From positions 62,001 to 126,000 of the forward strand of contig NZ_JNIE01000005.1 in NCBI RefSeq assembly GCF_000702425.1: DNA of 64,000 nucleotides. Reading direction: 5' to 3'. Below, piece after piece: positions 55,730-64,000 of the stretch; position 1 is the first letter of the stretch; each line of letters starts with the position of its first letter. Source of the DNA: Thermocrinis jamiesonii. Its GTDB lineage: Bacteria > Aquificota > Aquificia > Aquificales > Aquificaceae. A model generated the notes under the pieces. That model was given only the letters and a program-made list of their open reading frames with translations, ran no database searches and was not told the origin of the DNA. The position numbers and the translations under genes are program-made.

Positions 55730-56826
55730 TCATATACTTTGATAGCGTCCCTTTAATTTTTTTATCCTCCACAGAGCTCTACTGTCTTCTGGTGTTACAA
55801 GGCTGTAAGCCTTGCCATAATTACCAATTCTCCCCGTCCTTCCTATACGATGTATATAAACCTTCGGATCTTCTGGTATATGATAGTTTATAACCACACC
55901 CACACCCCTTATGTCTAAACCACGGGATGCCACGTCAGTAGCCACCACAATTTTTACCTTTCCCTCCTTAAACAACCTTAAGGCATTTTCTCTTTGTCTT
56001 TGCGTCATATCCCCATGAAGAGACACTACGCTAAACTTCTTACTTAGCAATCTTTCTGATAGTTCCTTGGCGTCCTTGCGTGTTCTAACGAATATGATAA
56101 TCCTTTCCAATATATGGTCTCTTAATATCTTCTCCAACTCAGAAAGTTTCTGTCCTGGAGAATTTAGCTTTATCAACCTCTTTTCTATTTTGGGTTTAAG
56201 TTCTGCATTTATGACTCTTACAAACTTATAGTTCTCCCTAAGGTGCTTTTTGGCAAGTTCTTCTACCTGTTTTGGAATGGTTGCAGAAAACATAAAACTC
56301 TGCCTTTGCAAAGGCATGCAATTTAGTATGTATTCTACATCTTCAATAAACCCCATATCAAGCATGAGATCCGCTTCATCAAGCACAAAGTATGAAACCT
56401 TGCTAAGATCTAAAGCGGATCTGCTGATCAGATCCTTAATCCTCCCGGGCGTTCCTACCACTATGTTGAGATTATACTTTTCTAAAAACTCAACGTTTTC
56501 GCTACAGGAGTTCCACCGTAGAACACAGAAACCTTCAGCCCCTTATATTTGGCGAGGTGCTGAATTTGTTCCTTTACTTGAACTGCCAGCTCTCTTGTAG
56601 GTGTGAGTATAAGAGCCTTTAAACCATCTTCTTTTCTAATCCTTTCTATTAGGGATATTCCAAAGGCTGCAGTTTTGCCCGTTCCCGTAGCCGCTTGTCC
56701 CAGGATATCATAACCCTTGAGTGCTAAGGGTATAGCTTCTTTTTGAATAGGGGTGGGCTTTTCAAAACCTAATTCTTTTATAGCCCTCCTTAATTGCTCG
56801 CTCAACTGTGAAAAATCAAACTCCAT
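55730..56826 (-). pseudogene. DEAD-box RNA helicase, interrupted by one-base frameshift
   Basis: ATP-dependent RNA helicase of the RhlE/CshA type, about 365 aa if intact. The N-terminal part (56826-56482) has the Q motif FEKPTPIQKEAIPL, Walker A ATGTGKTAAFG and PTRELAVQ, then runs into a stop after GGTPVAKTLSF. In the next frame the protein continues from about 56505 (SENVEFLEKYNLNIVVGTPGRIKDLI), with DEAD (VLDEADLMLDMG), SAT, VATDVASRGLDIRG and HRIGRTGRIG. A single missing base near 56503-56505 explains it. There is no slippery heptamer, so a real mutation or an assembly error is likelier than programmed frameshifting. Confidence 0.85.
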
Positions 56827-56974
56827 AAAAACCTCCGCTCCTAATTATATGCCCCTATATATTAATAAAGCAAGTAATATATCAACCAAACACCAAGATG
56901 CAAGACTCGAAGCTAAATTTTGAGAAACACAAAATCTGGAATACTGGTATAAAATCATAATGAAGGGGTAAATT

Positions 56975-58072
56975 ATGATACCAGCAGAAAAAGTTCAAAC
57001 TCAGGAGCTGAGATTAGTAGAAATACTGTACAAAGCTATGCTTTTAAACGCATCTGACATACATATAACTGCTGGACATAAGCCTGCGGTCAGAGTGGAT
57101 GGTAAAATAACTCCTTTAAGCGAGTATCCCGTGTTAACTCCTGATATGACTCAACGACTTGTGTATTCAGTTATGTCGGAAAAACACAGAAAACAGTTGG
57201 AAGAAAAAGGGCAGGTAGATTTTTCCTTTGGAGTAAGGGATGTAGGAAGGTTTAGAGCAAATGTTTTCTTTCAAAGAGGTTCGGTAGCGGGAGTTCTTAG
57301 AAGACTTCCAAGCAAGATAATGAACGTAGAAGATCTGGGACTGTCTAAGAAGGTTTTGGAGCTCTGCCATAAAAGTATGGGACTTGTATTGGTAACTGGT
57401 CCTACAGGTTCAGGTAAAACCACCACATTAGCTGCGCTTATTAATTACATAAACGAAAACTTTCCTTATCACATAATAACCATAGAGGATCCTATAGAAT
57501 ATGTATTTCACCACAAAAAGAGCATAGTCAATCAAAGGGAGATAGGTGAAGACGTAAGTAGTTTTGCGGACGCTTTAAGAGCAGCGTTAAGGGAAGACCC
57601 AGATGTTATCCTTGTAGGAGAGATGAGAGACTTGGAAACTATAGAAATAGCCTTAAGGGCTGCGGAAACAGGACACTTGGTTTTTGGAACCCTGCATACA
57701 AACACTGCCATTTCCACGATCACTCGTATAATAGATGTGTTTCCACCAAGCCAACAGGAACAAATTAGAATCCAGTTATCTTTTGTGTTGCAAGGTGTTA
57801 TCTCTCAAAGGCTAATACCTAAGATTGGTGGAGGTCGTGTTTTGGCGTATGAACTGCTTATCCCAAACACAGCCATAAGAAACCTAATAAGAGAAAACAA
57901 GCTCCAACAAGTTTATTCTTTAATGCAGAGTGGGCAAGCAGAAACAGGCATGCAAACCATGAACCAATCCCTTGTTTCTCTTTACAAAAAAGGGCTAATA
58001 ACTCTGGAGGATGCATACAGATATTCTCCAGACATCAAAGAGCTTGAGCGTATGGTTGGCTTAAGAGGATAA
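56975..58072 (+). CDS. pilT: Twitching motility retraction ATPase PilT
   Basis: 365-aa hexameric ATPase that pulls type IV pili back in. Walker A GPTGSGKTTTLAAL (about 138-151), Asp box TIEDPIEYVFHH, Walker B DPDVILVGEMRDLETIEIALRAAETGHLV and the His box GTLHTNTAISTI are all present. Size and the RLVYSVMSEKHRKQLEEKG N-domain fit PilT rather than PilB. Followed 2 bp later by pilC. Upstream GGTATAAAAT is a plausible -10. Confidence 0.93.
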   Translation: MIPAEKVQTQELRLVEILYKAMLLNASDIHITAGHKPAVRVDGKITPLSEYPVLTPDMTQRLVYSVMSEKHRKQLEEKGQVDFSFGVRDVGRFRANVFFQRGSVAGVLRRLPSKIMNVEDLGLSKKVLELCHKSMGLVLVTGPTGSGKTTTLAALINYINENFPYHIITIEDPIEYVFHHKKSIVNQREIGEDVSSFADALRAALREDPDVILVGEMRDLETIEIALRAAETGHLVFGTLHTNTAISTITRIIDVFPPSQQEQIRIQLSFVLQGVISQRLIPKIGGGRVLAYELLIPNTAIRNLIRENKLQQVYSLMQSGQAETGMQTMNQSLVSLYKKGLITLEDAYRYSPDIKELERMVGLRG

Positions 58073-58074
58073 AC

Positions 58075-59310
58075 ATGCCCAGATTTAGGTATAAAGTTAT
58101 AGACGAAGCGGGGAATATAATAGAACGGGAGGGGAATTATCCTAATGAGGATGCGCTTTTGGGGGAGCTCTCTAAGGGCGGTTATTCCCCTATCAGCATA
58201 GAAAAGCTTGATAAGGAAGAAAAAAAAGTTAAAGAAAAGGAAGGCACACGTATAAGGCTATCCTTTGGTGGCGTAAGTGACAGGGACATATCCATATTCT
58301 GCAGACAGTTGGGAACTATGATTAATGCTGGGGTTAACCTAGTAGAGGCTTTAAACATAATAGCGGATCAAACGCCCAATAAAAAGCTTTCGGATGCGGC
58401 AAAAGACGTAGCAGTAAAGGTAAGCGAAGGGATGGCGGTTTCAGCTGCTATGCAAAAACATCCCAATGTTTTCCCAGAGTTTGTTATAAACCTTGTAAAA
58501 GTGGGTGAAGAAACTGGAAATTTAGATGTTTCACTAATGAAAGCTGCGGATTATTACGAAAAGATCGCTATGATCAAAAGCAAGATAAAGAGCGCCTCTT
58601 TTTATCCCATCTTTGTAGTTGTGGTAGCTACCGCTATAGTTTCGGGTATATTATACTTCTTAGTTCCTACCTTTGCTGAGATTTACTCCAGCTTAGGGGG
58701 AGAACTGCCTCTACCAACCCAAATGCTGATTGCAGCATCAAACACTTTGAGAAATAGTCTTCCGATGGTAATAATTTCTATAGTTGCTTTCTCGCTTATG
58801 TTTGGTTATCTATACCGCAATAACTACATTTTTCGGAAGAGTGTGCACAAGCTTTCCTTAAGGATACCAAAGATGAATGATTTGGTTGTAAAAAGCACGA
58901 TGGCTAAGTTTGCCAGAACTATGGCTACTCTTTTTTCCGCTGGTGTAGCTTTGGAAAGGGCCTTTGAAATAGCAGGACAGACAACGGGCAACTTAATCAT
59001 AAAAGAAGGGGTAGAACAGGCAAAAAAGGGAGTTATAGAAGGAGAACCTATGTACAGAGCCTTGGAAAAGACTGGCCTTTTCCCAAAGCTTGTAATAGCT
59101 ATGATAAAGGTTGGTGAAGATACTGGCAGACTTGACGATATGCTAGAAACTATAGCTAGGTTTTACGAAGATGAGTTTGACAAAACTGTAGATGGCATGA
59201 TCAAGCTTATAGAACCCATGCTTATAGTTTTCATAGGTGGTGTGGTAGGTCTTATACTGATCGCACTTTACATGCCTATATTCAAGATGGGTGAGCTGAT
59301 AAAAACTTAA
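58075..59310 (+). CDS. pilC: Type IV pilus inner-membrane platform protein PilC
   Basis: 411-aa GspF-family protein anchoring the pilus motor. Two repeats of the T2SSF domain (about 75-200 and 280-400), with hydrophobic segments near 175-200, 225-245 and 380-400. FCRQLGTMINAGVNLVEALNII and FARTMATLFSAGVALERAFEI are the duplicate signatures. Directly follows pilT and overlaps argJ convergently by 4 bp. pilB and pilins are not in the window. Confidence 0.92.
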   Translation: MPRFRYKVIDEAGNIIEREGNYPNEDALLGELSKGGYSPISIEKLDKEEKKVKEKEGTRIRLSFGGVSDRDISIFCRQLGTMINAGVNLVEALNIIADQTPNKKLSDAAKDVAVKVSEGMAVSAAMQKHPNVFPEFVINLVKVGEETGNLDVSLMKAADYYEKIAMIKSKIKSASFYPIFVVVVATAIVSGILYFLVPTFAEIYSSLGGELPLPTQMLIAASNTLRNSLPMVIISIVAFSLMFGYLYRNNYIFRKSVHKLSLRIPKMNDLVVKSTMAKFARTMATLFSAGVALERAFEIAGQTTGNLIIKEGVEQAKKGVIEGEPMYRALEKTGLFPKLVIAMIKVGEDTGRLDDMLETIARFYEDEFDKTVDGMIKLIEPMLIVFIGGVVGLILIALYMPIFKMGELIKT

Positions 59311-60443
59311 GTAGTGTATTCTGAATTTATTCTTATGTAATCATAGGTAAGGTCTGAGGAATAGTAAATCCAGTTTTCTTTTCCCTCTCTTAAGTCTATA
59401 ATTATTTCTATCTCCTTGTTTTCCTCTAAATACTTTTTTGCTCCTTCCGTTGCCTTTGGATGAGCCTTTCCATCATACACCAAATGATTGCCTATATAAA
59501 CCTTCATTTTAAACTGGTCTATAGGGAAAGCAGTAGAGCCTGCGGCTGCTACGATCCTTCCCCAATTTGGATCCCTTCCAAAAATAGCGGTCTTCACGAG
59601 ATTGGAAGTTGCCACCTTCTCAGCTATAACCTTAGCCTTTATGCTTAAGGATGCATTTTTTACAATGACCTTTATTATTTTCGTTGCACCCTCTCCGTCC
59701 TCCACTATCTTTTTTGCCAAGTTTAATGAAACTTCTTCCACAGCTTGTCTTATGTTTTGCATATCTTCTTTTAAAACTCCAAGGCTTATTAAGCCAAAGC
59801 TGTCGTTGGTGCTGGTGCAAGCATCTACGGTTATAGAGTTGAAAGTCCTTTCGTTTATTTCTCTGTGAAGTTCCTTAAGTGTTAAACTGTCAATGTCCGC
59901 GTTGGTAAAAACAAAGCTCAGCATAGTAGCCATGTTAGGGTGTATCATCCCTGCACCCTTTGCAAAGCCAAAAACCTCTAAGCGACCTTTTTTTACAAAG
60001 TCATACTTGGGAAATCTGTCCGTTGTAGAAATAACCTGACTTGCCCTTTTTAGGTCCAAAGGTTCAAGTATCTCACACGCAGATGCTATGCCTTTTAATA
60101 CGTTTTCAATGGGAAGGGGTTTTCCTATAACTCCCGTAGAGAATACCAAAACTTCTCTGTGGTCAATGTCCAGATACTTTGCAACTTCCCTTGCCATCAT
60201 CTCCGCATGTACAATACCTTCCTGACCTACTCCACAGTTTGCATTTCCGCTGTTTATAACCATAGCTCTTATTCTATCTGTTTCTGCAAGTACTTTTTCT
60301 GAATACAAAACGCTGGCGGACTTAAAATGGTTGCTCGTAAATAAGAAGGAAGCGTTACAGGACTGAGGAAGGAGGATAACGAGTATATCTGGCTCTCCAC
60401 CTTTCTTCAAACCCGCTTTTCCTATTCCCATAAGAACGTCCAT
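59307..60443 (-). CDS. argJ: Bifunctional glutamate N-acetyltransferase / amino-acid acetyltransferase
   Basis: 378-aa ArgJ of the arginine pathway, transferring acetyl from acetylornithine to glutamate. The self-cleavage and nucleophile motif MIHPNMATMLSFVFTNADI (cut before Thr of ATML) and the terminal EYTT are characteristic; VINSGNANCGVGQEGIVHA and STGVIGKPLP lie before it. The N-terminus is short, starting close to the first strands. A TATAAT lies 7 bp upstream without Shine-Dalgarno, suggesting a leaderless message. Confidence 0.92.
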   Translation of the reverse strand: MDVLMGIGKAGLKKGGEPDILVILLPQSCNASFLFTSNHFKSASVLYSEKVLAETDRIRAMVINSGNANCGVGQEGIVHAEMMAREVAKYLDIDHREVLVFSTGVIGKPLPIENVLKGIASACEILEPLDLKRASQVISTTDRFPKYDFVKKGRLEVFGFAKGAGMIHPNMATMLSFVFTNADIDSLTLKELHREINERTFNSITVDACTSTNDSFGLISLGVLKEDMQNIRQAVEEVSLNLAKKIVEDGEGATKIIKVIVKNASLSIKAKVIAEKVATSNLVKTAIFGRDPNWGRIVAAAGSTAFPIDQFKMKVYIGNHLVYDGKAHPKATEGAKKYLEENKEIEIIIDLREGKENWIYYSSDLTYDYIRINSEYTT

Positions 60444-60462
60444 GATGTAAATTATAACCTCA
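60444..60462. promoter_or_regulatory. Compact divergent promoter, argJ / zinc ribbon gene
   Basis: 19 bp between starts contain TATAAC (60453-60458) pointing right and TATAAT (complement of 60451-60456) pointing left, sharing most bases. Expected transcription starts fall at or next to both ATG codons. Confidence 0.4.
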
Positions 60463-60675
60463 ATGGAGACGTGTCCTAAGTGTGGAAGACTGCTGGAGAT
60501 TGTAGAATGCTGTGGAGGTGGAATCTTTTTGTGTGAAGCTTGTAAGGAATACTTTTACCCAGGGGAAATTATAAATGCTCAAACTCGCTTTGAGGAGGTC
60601 TCAGAAGAAGATGGCGGGCAACCTGTCCAGGTGGAATTCTTTCAACCACGACTTGATAAACAGCCCAAGATATAG
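60463..60675 (+). CDS. Small zinc-ribbon protein
   Basis: 70 aa. CPKCGRLLEIVECCGGGIFLCEAC gives two CxxC knuckles (Cys4/7 and Cys24/27) in a zinc-ribbon spacing, followed by a Glu-rich tail. It may be a regulatory or assembly factor; function not recognised. It overlaps the 3' end of gpsA on the other strand by 107 bp, so the tail could be less constrained. The start lies right behind a -10 element shared with argJ. Confidence 0.6.
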   Translation: METCPKCGRLLEIVECCGGGIFLCEACKEYFYPGEIINAQTRFEEVSEEDGGQPVQVEFFQPRLDKQPKI

Positions 60676-61552
60676 GAGCGTATATGTTTAGTTCTTCCGT
60701 TAGTTTTTTTACCGCCTTAACTGTTTCTTTGCCTTCCACAACCTGCCCTATGCGAGCTTCTGCCTCTTCTACATTCAATCCTTGCCCCAGCAAAAAGCCA
60801 AAGGTTCTGTTTCTGGATTTAGAAGAAGTAGAAGTTAGAACTAAGTCTCCCAAGCCAGAAAGCCCGTAAAAGGTTTCCTTTTTACCCCCAAAAGAAGATC
60901 CTATTCTAACTATCTCCGCCAAACCACGGGTTATCAAAGAAGCCCTAGCATTGTCTCCAAAACCGAGACCGTCCGATATACCACACGCAATAGCTATCAC
61001 GTTCTTTAGAGCACCACCCAACTCAACACCAACTATATCTTCAGAAAGATAAACTCTGAAAGTTTCAGAATGGAATACGTCTTTTAATTCTTTTAAAGTT
61101 TCCAAATCTTTTCCCGCAAGCACTACCGCACAGGGAAGCCCCTTTGCTACCTCTTCCGCAAAGGATGGGCCAGACAGAACAAAGGTCTTACAGTCTTTAC
61201 AAAGATCCTCTACTATTTGAGAAACCCTTTTGGAGCTTCCCACCTCCAATCCCTTAGAAGCGGACACCATAACTTTACCACTAAGGTTTGACTTCTCAAG
61301 CACATCCCTTATTACCTGCACAGGAAGAGCCAGCACTATAAGGTCGGAGTATTCTACCGCTTCGTTTAATAAGCTGGTCGCTTTTGGCTTTTTAGCAAAC
61401 TCCAATCCCCAGTATGGGTCCTTACCTTTTTTTAAACTTTCAACCACAGTTGGATTTCTGTCAAAGAACATTAGCTCAAAACCCTTTTTTGAAAGATGCA
61501 GTCCAAGAGCTGTTCCCCACCGCCCACCACCTAAGATAGTTATCCTACTCAT
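60569..61552 (-). CDS. gpsA: Glycerol-3-phosphate dehydrogenase [NAD(P)+]
   Basis: About 327-aa enzyme making sn-glycerol 3-phosphate for membrane lipids. NAD motif TILGGGRWGTALGLHL at the N-terminus, then ALPVQVIRDVL, SASKGLEV, SGPSFAEEVAKG, catalytic-region GALKNVIAIACGISDGLGFGDNARA. I use the ATG at 61552 since GpsA proteins begin 2-5 residues before ITILGGG; the next upstream ATG (61564) is possible. Overlaps recJ by 8 bp and the zinc-ribbon gene antisense. Confidence 0.92.
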   Translation of the reverse strand: MSRITILGGGRWGTALGLHLSKKGFELMFFDRNPTVVESLKKGKDPYWGLEFAKKPKATSLLNEAVEYSDLIVLALPVQVIRDVLEKSNLSGKVMVSASKGLEVGSSKRVSQIVEDLCKDCKTFVLSGPSFAEEVAKGLPCAVVLAGKDLETLKELKDVFHSETFRVYLSEDIVGVELGGALKNVIAIACGISDGLGFGDNARASLITRGLAEIVRIGSSFGGKKETFYGLSGLGDLVLTSTSSKSRNRTFGFLLGQGLNVEEAEARIGQVVEGKETVKAVKKLTEELNIYAPISWAVYQVVVERIPPGQVARHLLLRPPQSEFEHL

Positions 61553-63176
61553 ACTCTTCCACATCCAACAGTATCAACCTCCTTGGGTTCCTTAAATCTA
61601 TCTGATAGACTACTTTCCCTTCAATGAGATTCCTTTTTATGATCTTTCTGCTCAGATTCATATCCCAACACAAAAAGGTGTAGTGGTTGTCTGACCTTAA
61701 CACAAGCCTATTTTCATCGTAATAAGTGGGCAAGAGTTTAGCATCACACAAAAAGGTTGGTGCAGGAAAACCCTCTCCAAAAGGTTCAAGTCTGCGAAGG
61801 TCTTCCACAAGTTTGGGTGTTATTTCTTCTGGTTGTAAGGGCATGTCTATTTCAAGGGTAGGAAGCACACGAACGTCGGTAATAACCTCTTCTACCAGTT
61901 CCTTAAAGATAGGTATCTTTTCTTTTTCCATGCTTATTCCCACTGCGTAGGCGTGCCCTCCCCAACGGAGAAACAGATGGGAAAGTTTGCTTAACGCTTG
62001 GTATATGTTTATTCCGTTTGCACTTCTTACAGAGCCAACTCCATAGTTTCCTAACGCAAACACTGCGGTGGGTTTTTGAAAGATGGAAGAGAGCATCCCA
62101 GCTACAATGCCTGCCACGCCCCCAGCCCAACTGTCCAGAACAACCACAATAAACTTTCTATCCTCTTGCAATAAAGCTTGTTCTAAGGCAATATCGTAAG
62201 CTTTTTGAGCTATAAATTTTCTCCTCCGATTTATCTCTTCTATCTTTTTGGCAAAGGCTTCTGCTCTTTCTTTGTCTTCTGCTAAAAACAGCTTTAAGGC
62301 TATGGAGGGCCTTGATACCCTTCCAGGGGCGTTTAATCTTGGCACAATGGAGAAGGATATGTCCCTTGAAGTTATACTCCCATTTATTCCTGCGGATTCT
62401 ATCAGAGCCTTTATACCATGGGAGACTATAAGTCCCTTTTGAATATATTCAAGACATCTTATGCCGTAGGAGACTATTATCCTGTTTAACATGTTCAGGG
62501 GCATAAAGTCCGCCAGCGTCCCTATGGCGGGCAAATACAAATCCAACCTTGGGTCGTAGCTTAGGTTTAACTCTTTGGACAGAACCGCTATGAGGTAAAA
62601 AACCAAGCTCACCGAAGAAAGCTCTTTAAATTCTGTTGGTAAGTCTTCAGTTAGCTTAGGATTGACCAAGATAGTAGGCGGAATTTCTTCTCCTATATTG
62701 TGATGGTCTATGACAATAGAATCTTTTTTAAACACTTTTAGCTCTTCCACTGCGGTAGTTCCGTTGTCTATGGTTATAAGCAAGTCCGCATACTTTGAAA
62801 ACTTATCTACCAGCTTTTTGTTTAGACCATAGCCCGATTGTCTGCTGGGGAGAACGGGAATTGCGGTTGCTCCTGCAGTTTTCAAAAACTTGTAAAGCAA
62901 TGCGGTCCCCGTTATACCATCCACATCGTAATCCCCAAACAGAATAATTCTCTCTTTTTTTAAAATGGACTCCTTTATTCTCTCCACAGCTTGATTTAAG
63001 TTCGGTATGCGATATGGTGGAGATAAGTTTTTTAGCTTTAGGTCTAAAACAGATTCATCTGAACCTCTGTTTGCCAAAATTTGTGCCACTACAGGTCCAA
63101 GACTAAGAACTTTATCTTTCTCGGGCTTTATTATCTCACTTAGCAAAATCCACTTTCTACCTGATAGCCCTTTCAT
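61545..63176 (-). CDS. recJ: Single-stranded-DNA exonuclease RecJ
   Basis: 543-aa 5'-3' exonuclease of the DHH family. Motifs in order: LFGDYDVDGITGTALL (about 75-90), LLITIDNGTT, SIVIDHHNIGEE (DHH, about 147), LYLPAIGTLADFMPL, the DHHA1 domain with VVLDSWAGGVAGIVAGML and the GGHAYAVGISM motif near 400. C-terminal OB-like part follows. Start ATG overlaps murC by 20 bp. Confidence 0.93.
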   Translation of the reverse strand: MKGLSGRKWILLSEIIKPEKDKVLSLGPVVAQILANRGSDESVLDLKLKNLSPPYRIPNLNQAVERIKESILKKERIILFGDYDVDGITGTALLYKFLKTAGATAIPVLPSRQSGYGLNKKLVDKFSKYADLLITIDNGTTAVEELKVFKKDSIVIDHHNIGEEIPPTILVNPKLTEDLPTEFKELSSVSLVFYLIAVLSKELNLSYDPRLDLYLPAIGTLADFMPLNMLNRIIVSYGIRCLEYIQKGLIVSHGIKALIESAGINGSITSRDISFSIVPRLNAPGRVSRPSIALKLFLAEDKERAEAFAKKIEEINRRRKFIAQKAYDIALEQALLQEDRKFIVVVLDSWAGGVAGIVAGMLSSIFQKPTAVFALGNYGVGSVRSANGINIYQALSKLSHLFLRWGGHAYAVGISMEKEKIPIFKELVEEVITDVRVLPTLEIDMPLQPEEITPKLVEDLRRLEPFGEGFPAPTFLCDAKLLPTYYDENRLVLRSDNHYTFLCWDMNLSRKIIKRNLIEGKVVYQIDLRNPRRLILLDVEEYE

Positions 63177-64000
63177 TTAGAAATTCCTCGGACCACTTTC
63201 CTATGCTACCCGCGCCCATAAAAAGTATGACACAATCCTTGGCGTGGTTTTCCAACCAAGAAAAAATATCCTCTTTGTTTGGAAAATATAGGCACTTTGC
63301 CCTTTCTGCCAACATCTTTGAAGATACGTTGTAAATGTTCTCTTCTCCCGCTGGGTATATATCGGTGATTATACAGAGGTCTGCCAGCTTTAGAACTTCT
63401 ACAAACTCTTCAAAAAGGTAGTATGTTCTTGAGTATCTGTGAGGTTGGAAGATCAGAAGTGTTTTCTTCTCAGGGTAAAGCTCTCTGATACTGTCTAAAA
63501 CCACCTTTATTTCTGTCGGATGGTGGCCATAATCATCGTAAATTGGACATCCGTTAAACTCTCCTTTAAACTCCAACCTTCTTTCTGCGTTCTTAAAGTT
63601 TGCCAGAGCATCAAACATAACCTTTAGCGGTATGTCCATCTCTAAGCATACAGATATACACGCAAGAGCATTATAGACATTGTGTTTTCCGGGCACACCG
63701 AGGCTTACCTTTCCTAAGGGTTTGTCTTTCCAAAAAACCTCAAAAGTGTAATAGCCAAATTTTTGGCTTAGATTCTTAGCTCTTACTTGCGATTGCTGAT
63801 GTATGCTGTAAGTTATTATCCTTTTAGAGACTTTTGGGATTAACTCCATGCTGTTTGGATCATCCGCGTTCATAACACAAAAGCCATAAAAAGGCACACT
63901 GTTTGCAAACTCCAAAAAAGCTTGCTTTATCTCCTCAACATCTTTGTAATAGCCCAGATGTTCCTTATCTATGTTGGTAATTACTGATACAGTAGGTCTG
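63157..64000 (-). CDS. murC: UDP-N-acetylmuramate--L-alanine ligase (C-terminal part)
   Basis: Adds L-alanine to UDP-MurNAc in peptidoglycan synthesis. The gene continues past the right edge; codons are open to base 63999 (TVSVITNIDKEHLGYYKD before the first internal Met). Visible are the central-domain end VPGKHNVYNALACISV, IYDDYGHHPTEIKVVLDSIRELYP and PHRYSRTYYLFEEFVEVL, DIYPAGE and the end GAGSIGKWSEEFL, all MurC-specific. About 280 residues are present. The N-terminal UDP-binding domain is off the edge. Confidence 0.93.
   Translation of the reverse strand, partial: RPTVSVITNIDKEHLGYYKDVEEIKQAFLEFANSVPFYGFCVMNADDPNSMELIPKVSKRIITYSIHQQSQVRAKNLSQKFGYYTFEVFWKDKPLGKVSLGVPGKHNVYNALACISVCLEMDIPLKVMFDALANFKNAERRLEFKGEFNGCPIYDDYGHHPTEIKVVLDSIRELYPEKKTLLIFQPHRYSRTYYLFEEFVEVLKLADLCIITDIYPAGEENIYNVSSKMLAERAKCLYFPNKEDIFSWLENHAKDCVILFMGAGSIGKWSEEFLNERAIR

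Noticed and set aside
56482-56530. Programmed frameshifting in the helicase
   Set aside because: No slippery heptamer or downstream stem was seen, and helicases of this family are not known for recoding.

Overview
The window reads as a chromosome segment of a thermophilic, chemolithotrophic member of the Aquificota, most likely family Aquificaceae (Hydrogenobacter/Thermocrinis/Aquifex relatives). The basis is a complete sulfur-oxidising heterodisulfide-reductase-like (sHdr) locus with lipoate-binding proteins, protein sequences rich in K/E/I/V, extremely compact gene packing, and scattered rather than classical operons: secF without secD, mraY without its mur neighbours, glnBA, leuD and fumarase beta alone. 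No phage, plasmid or CRISPR locus is visible.

Layout. 1-6.1 kb: 3' end of a class II photolyase, then on the minus strand nrdA-gph-MFP-tolC. 6.27-6.73 kb: a small internally deleted TnpB element with terminal inverted repeats and an apparent 10-bp target duplication. 6.8-8.7 kb: NurA-like nuclease, AEC transporter, initiator tRNA-Met. 8.7-13.7 kb (minus): M24 peptidase, rpoN, cdaA, folP, secF. 13.7-15.0 kb: mobB and a MidA-type methyltransferase.

15.1-25.1 kb is the metabolic centrepiece, all on the plus strand: tusA-dsrE2-dsrE3, then shdrC1-B1-A-hyp-C2-B2, lbpA1, a thioredoxin-like protein, a third DsrE-like protein, lbpA2, a radical SAM protein (candidate lipoyl-assembly enzyme) and a DUF2203-like protein. 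Known biology of this locus is oxidation of protein-bound sulfane sulfur: TusA/DsrE carriers deliver sulfur to the cytoplasmic sHdr complex, with a GcvH-like lipoyl protein (LbpA) as an essential partner.

25.2-30.2 kb: a small secreted Lys-rich protein, a LOG-family protein, SbcD and SbcC. 30.16-30.82 kb: the only long non-coding stretch, AT-rich and full of degenerate repeats. 30.8-38 kb: pabB and a macrodomain protein (minus), then flhA-flhF-flhG, a SPOUT-like methyltransferase and mraY. 38-46.4 kb: aroK, polyprenyl synthase, smc, clpC, an orphan 4x[4Fe-4S] ferredoxin and a PsiE-like membrane protein. 46.4-52.9 kb (minus): glnA, glnB with a sigma-54-like promoter, a ZIP transporter, pyrE, leuD, tsaE, a CDF transporter with an extra C-terminal domain, a TIGR01212-type radical SAM protein and a short Rossmann protein. 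52.9-55.1 kb: tRNA-Phe, fumarase beta, trxB, deoC. 55.1-64 kb: a secreted SCP2-like protein, a frameshifted DEAD-box helicase, pilT-pilC, argJ, a zinc ribbon, gpsA, recJ and the C-terminal part of murC, which runs off the right edge.

All calls come from reading motifs and family resemblance by eye; no database search was run. Several starts were moved from the longest open frame to an internal ATG or GTG where a Shine-Dalgarno site, a stop-start overlap or family N-termini supported it. Base positions of short sites were counted by hand and may be off by one or two.
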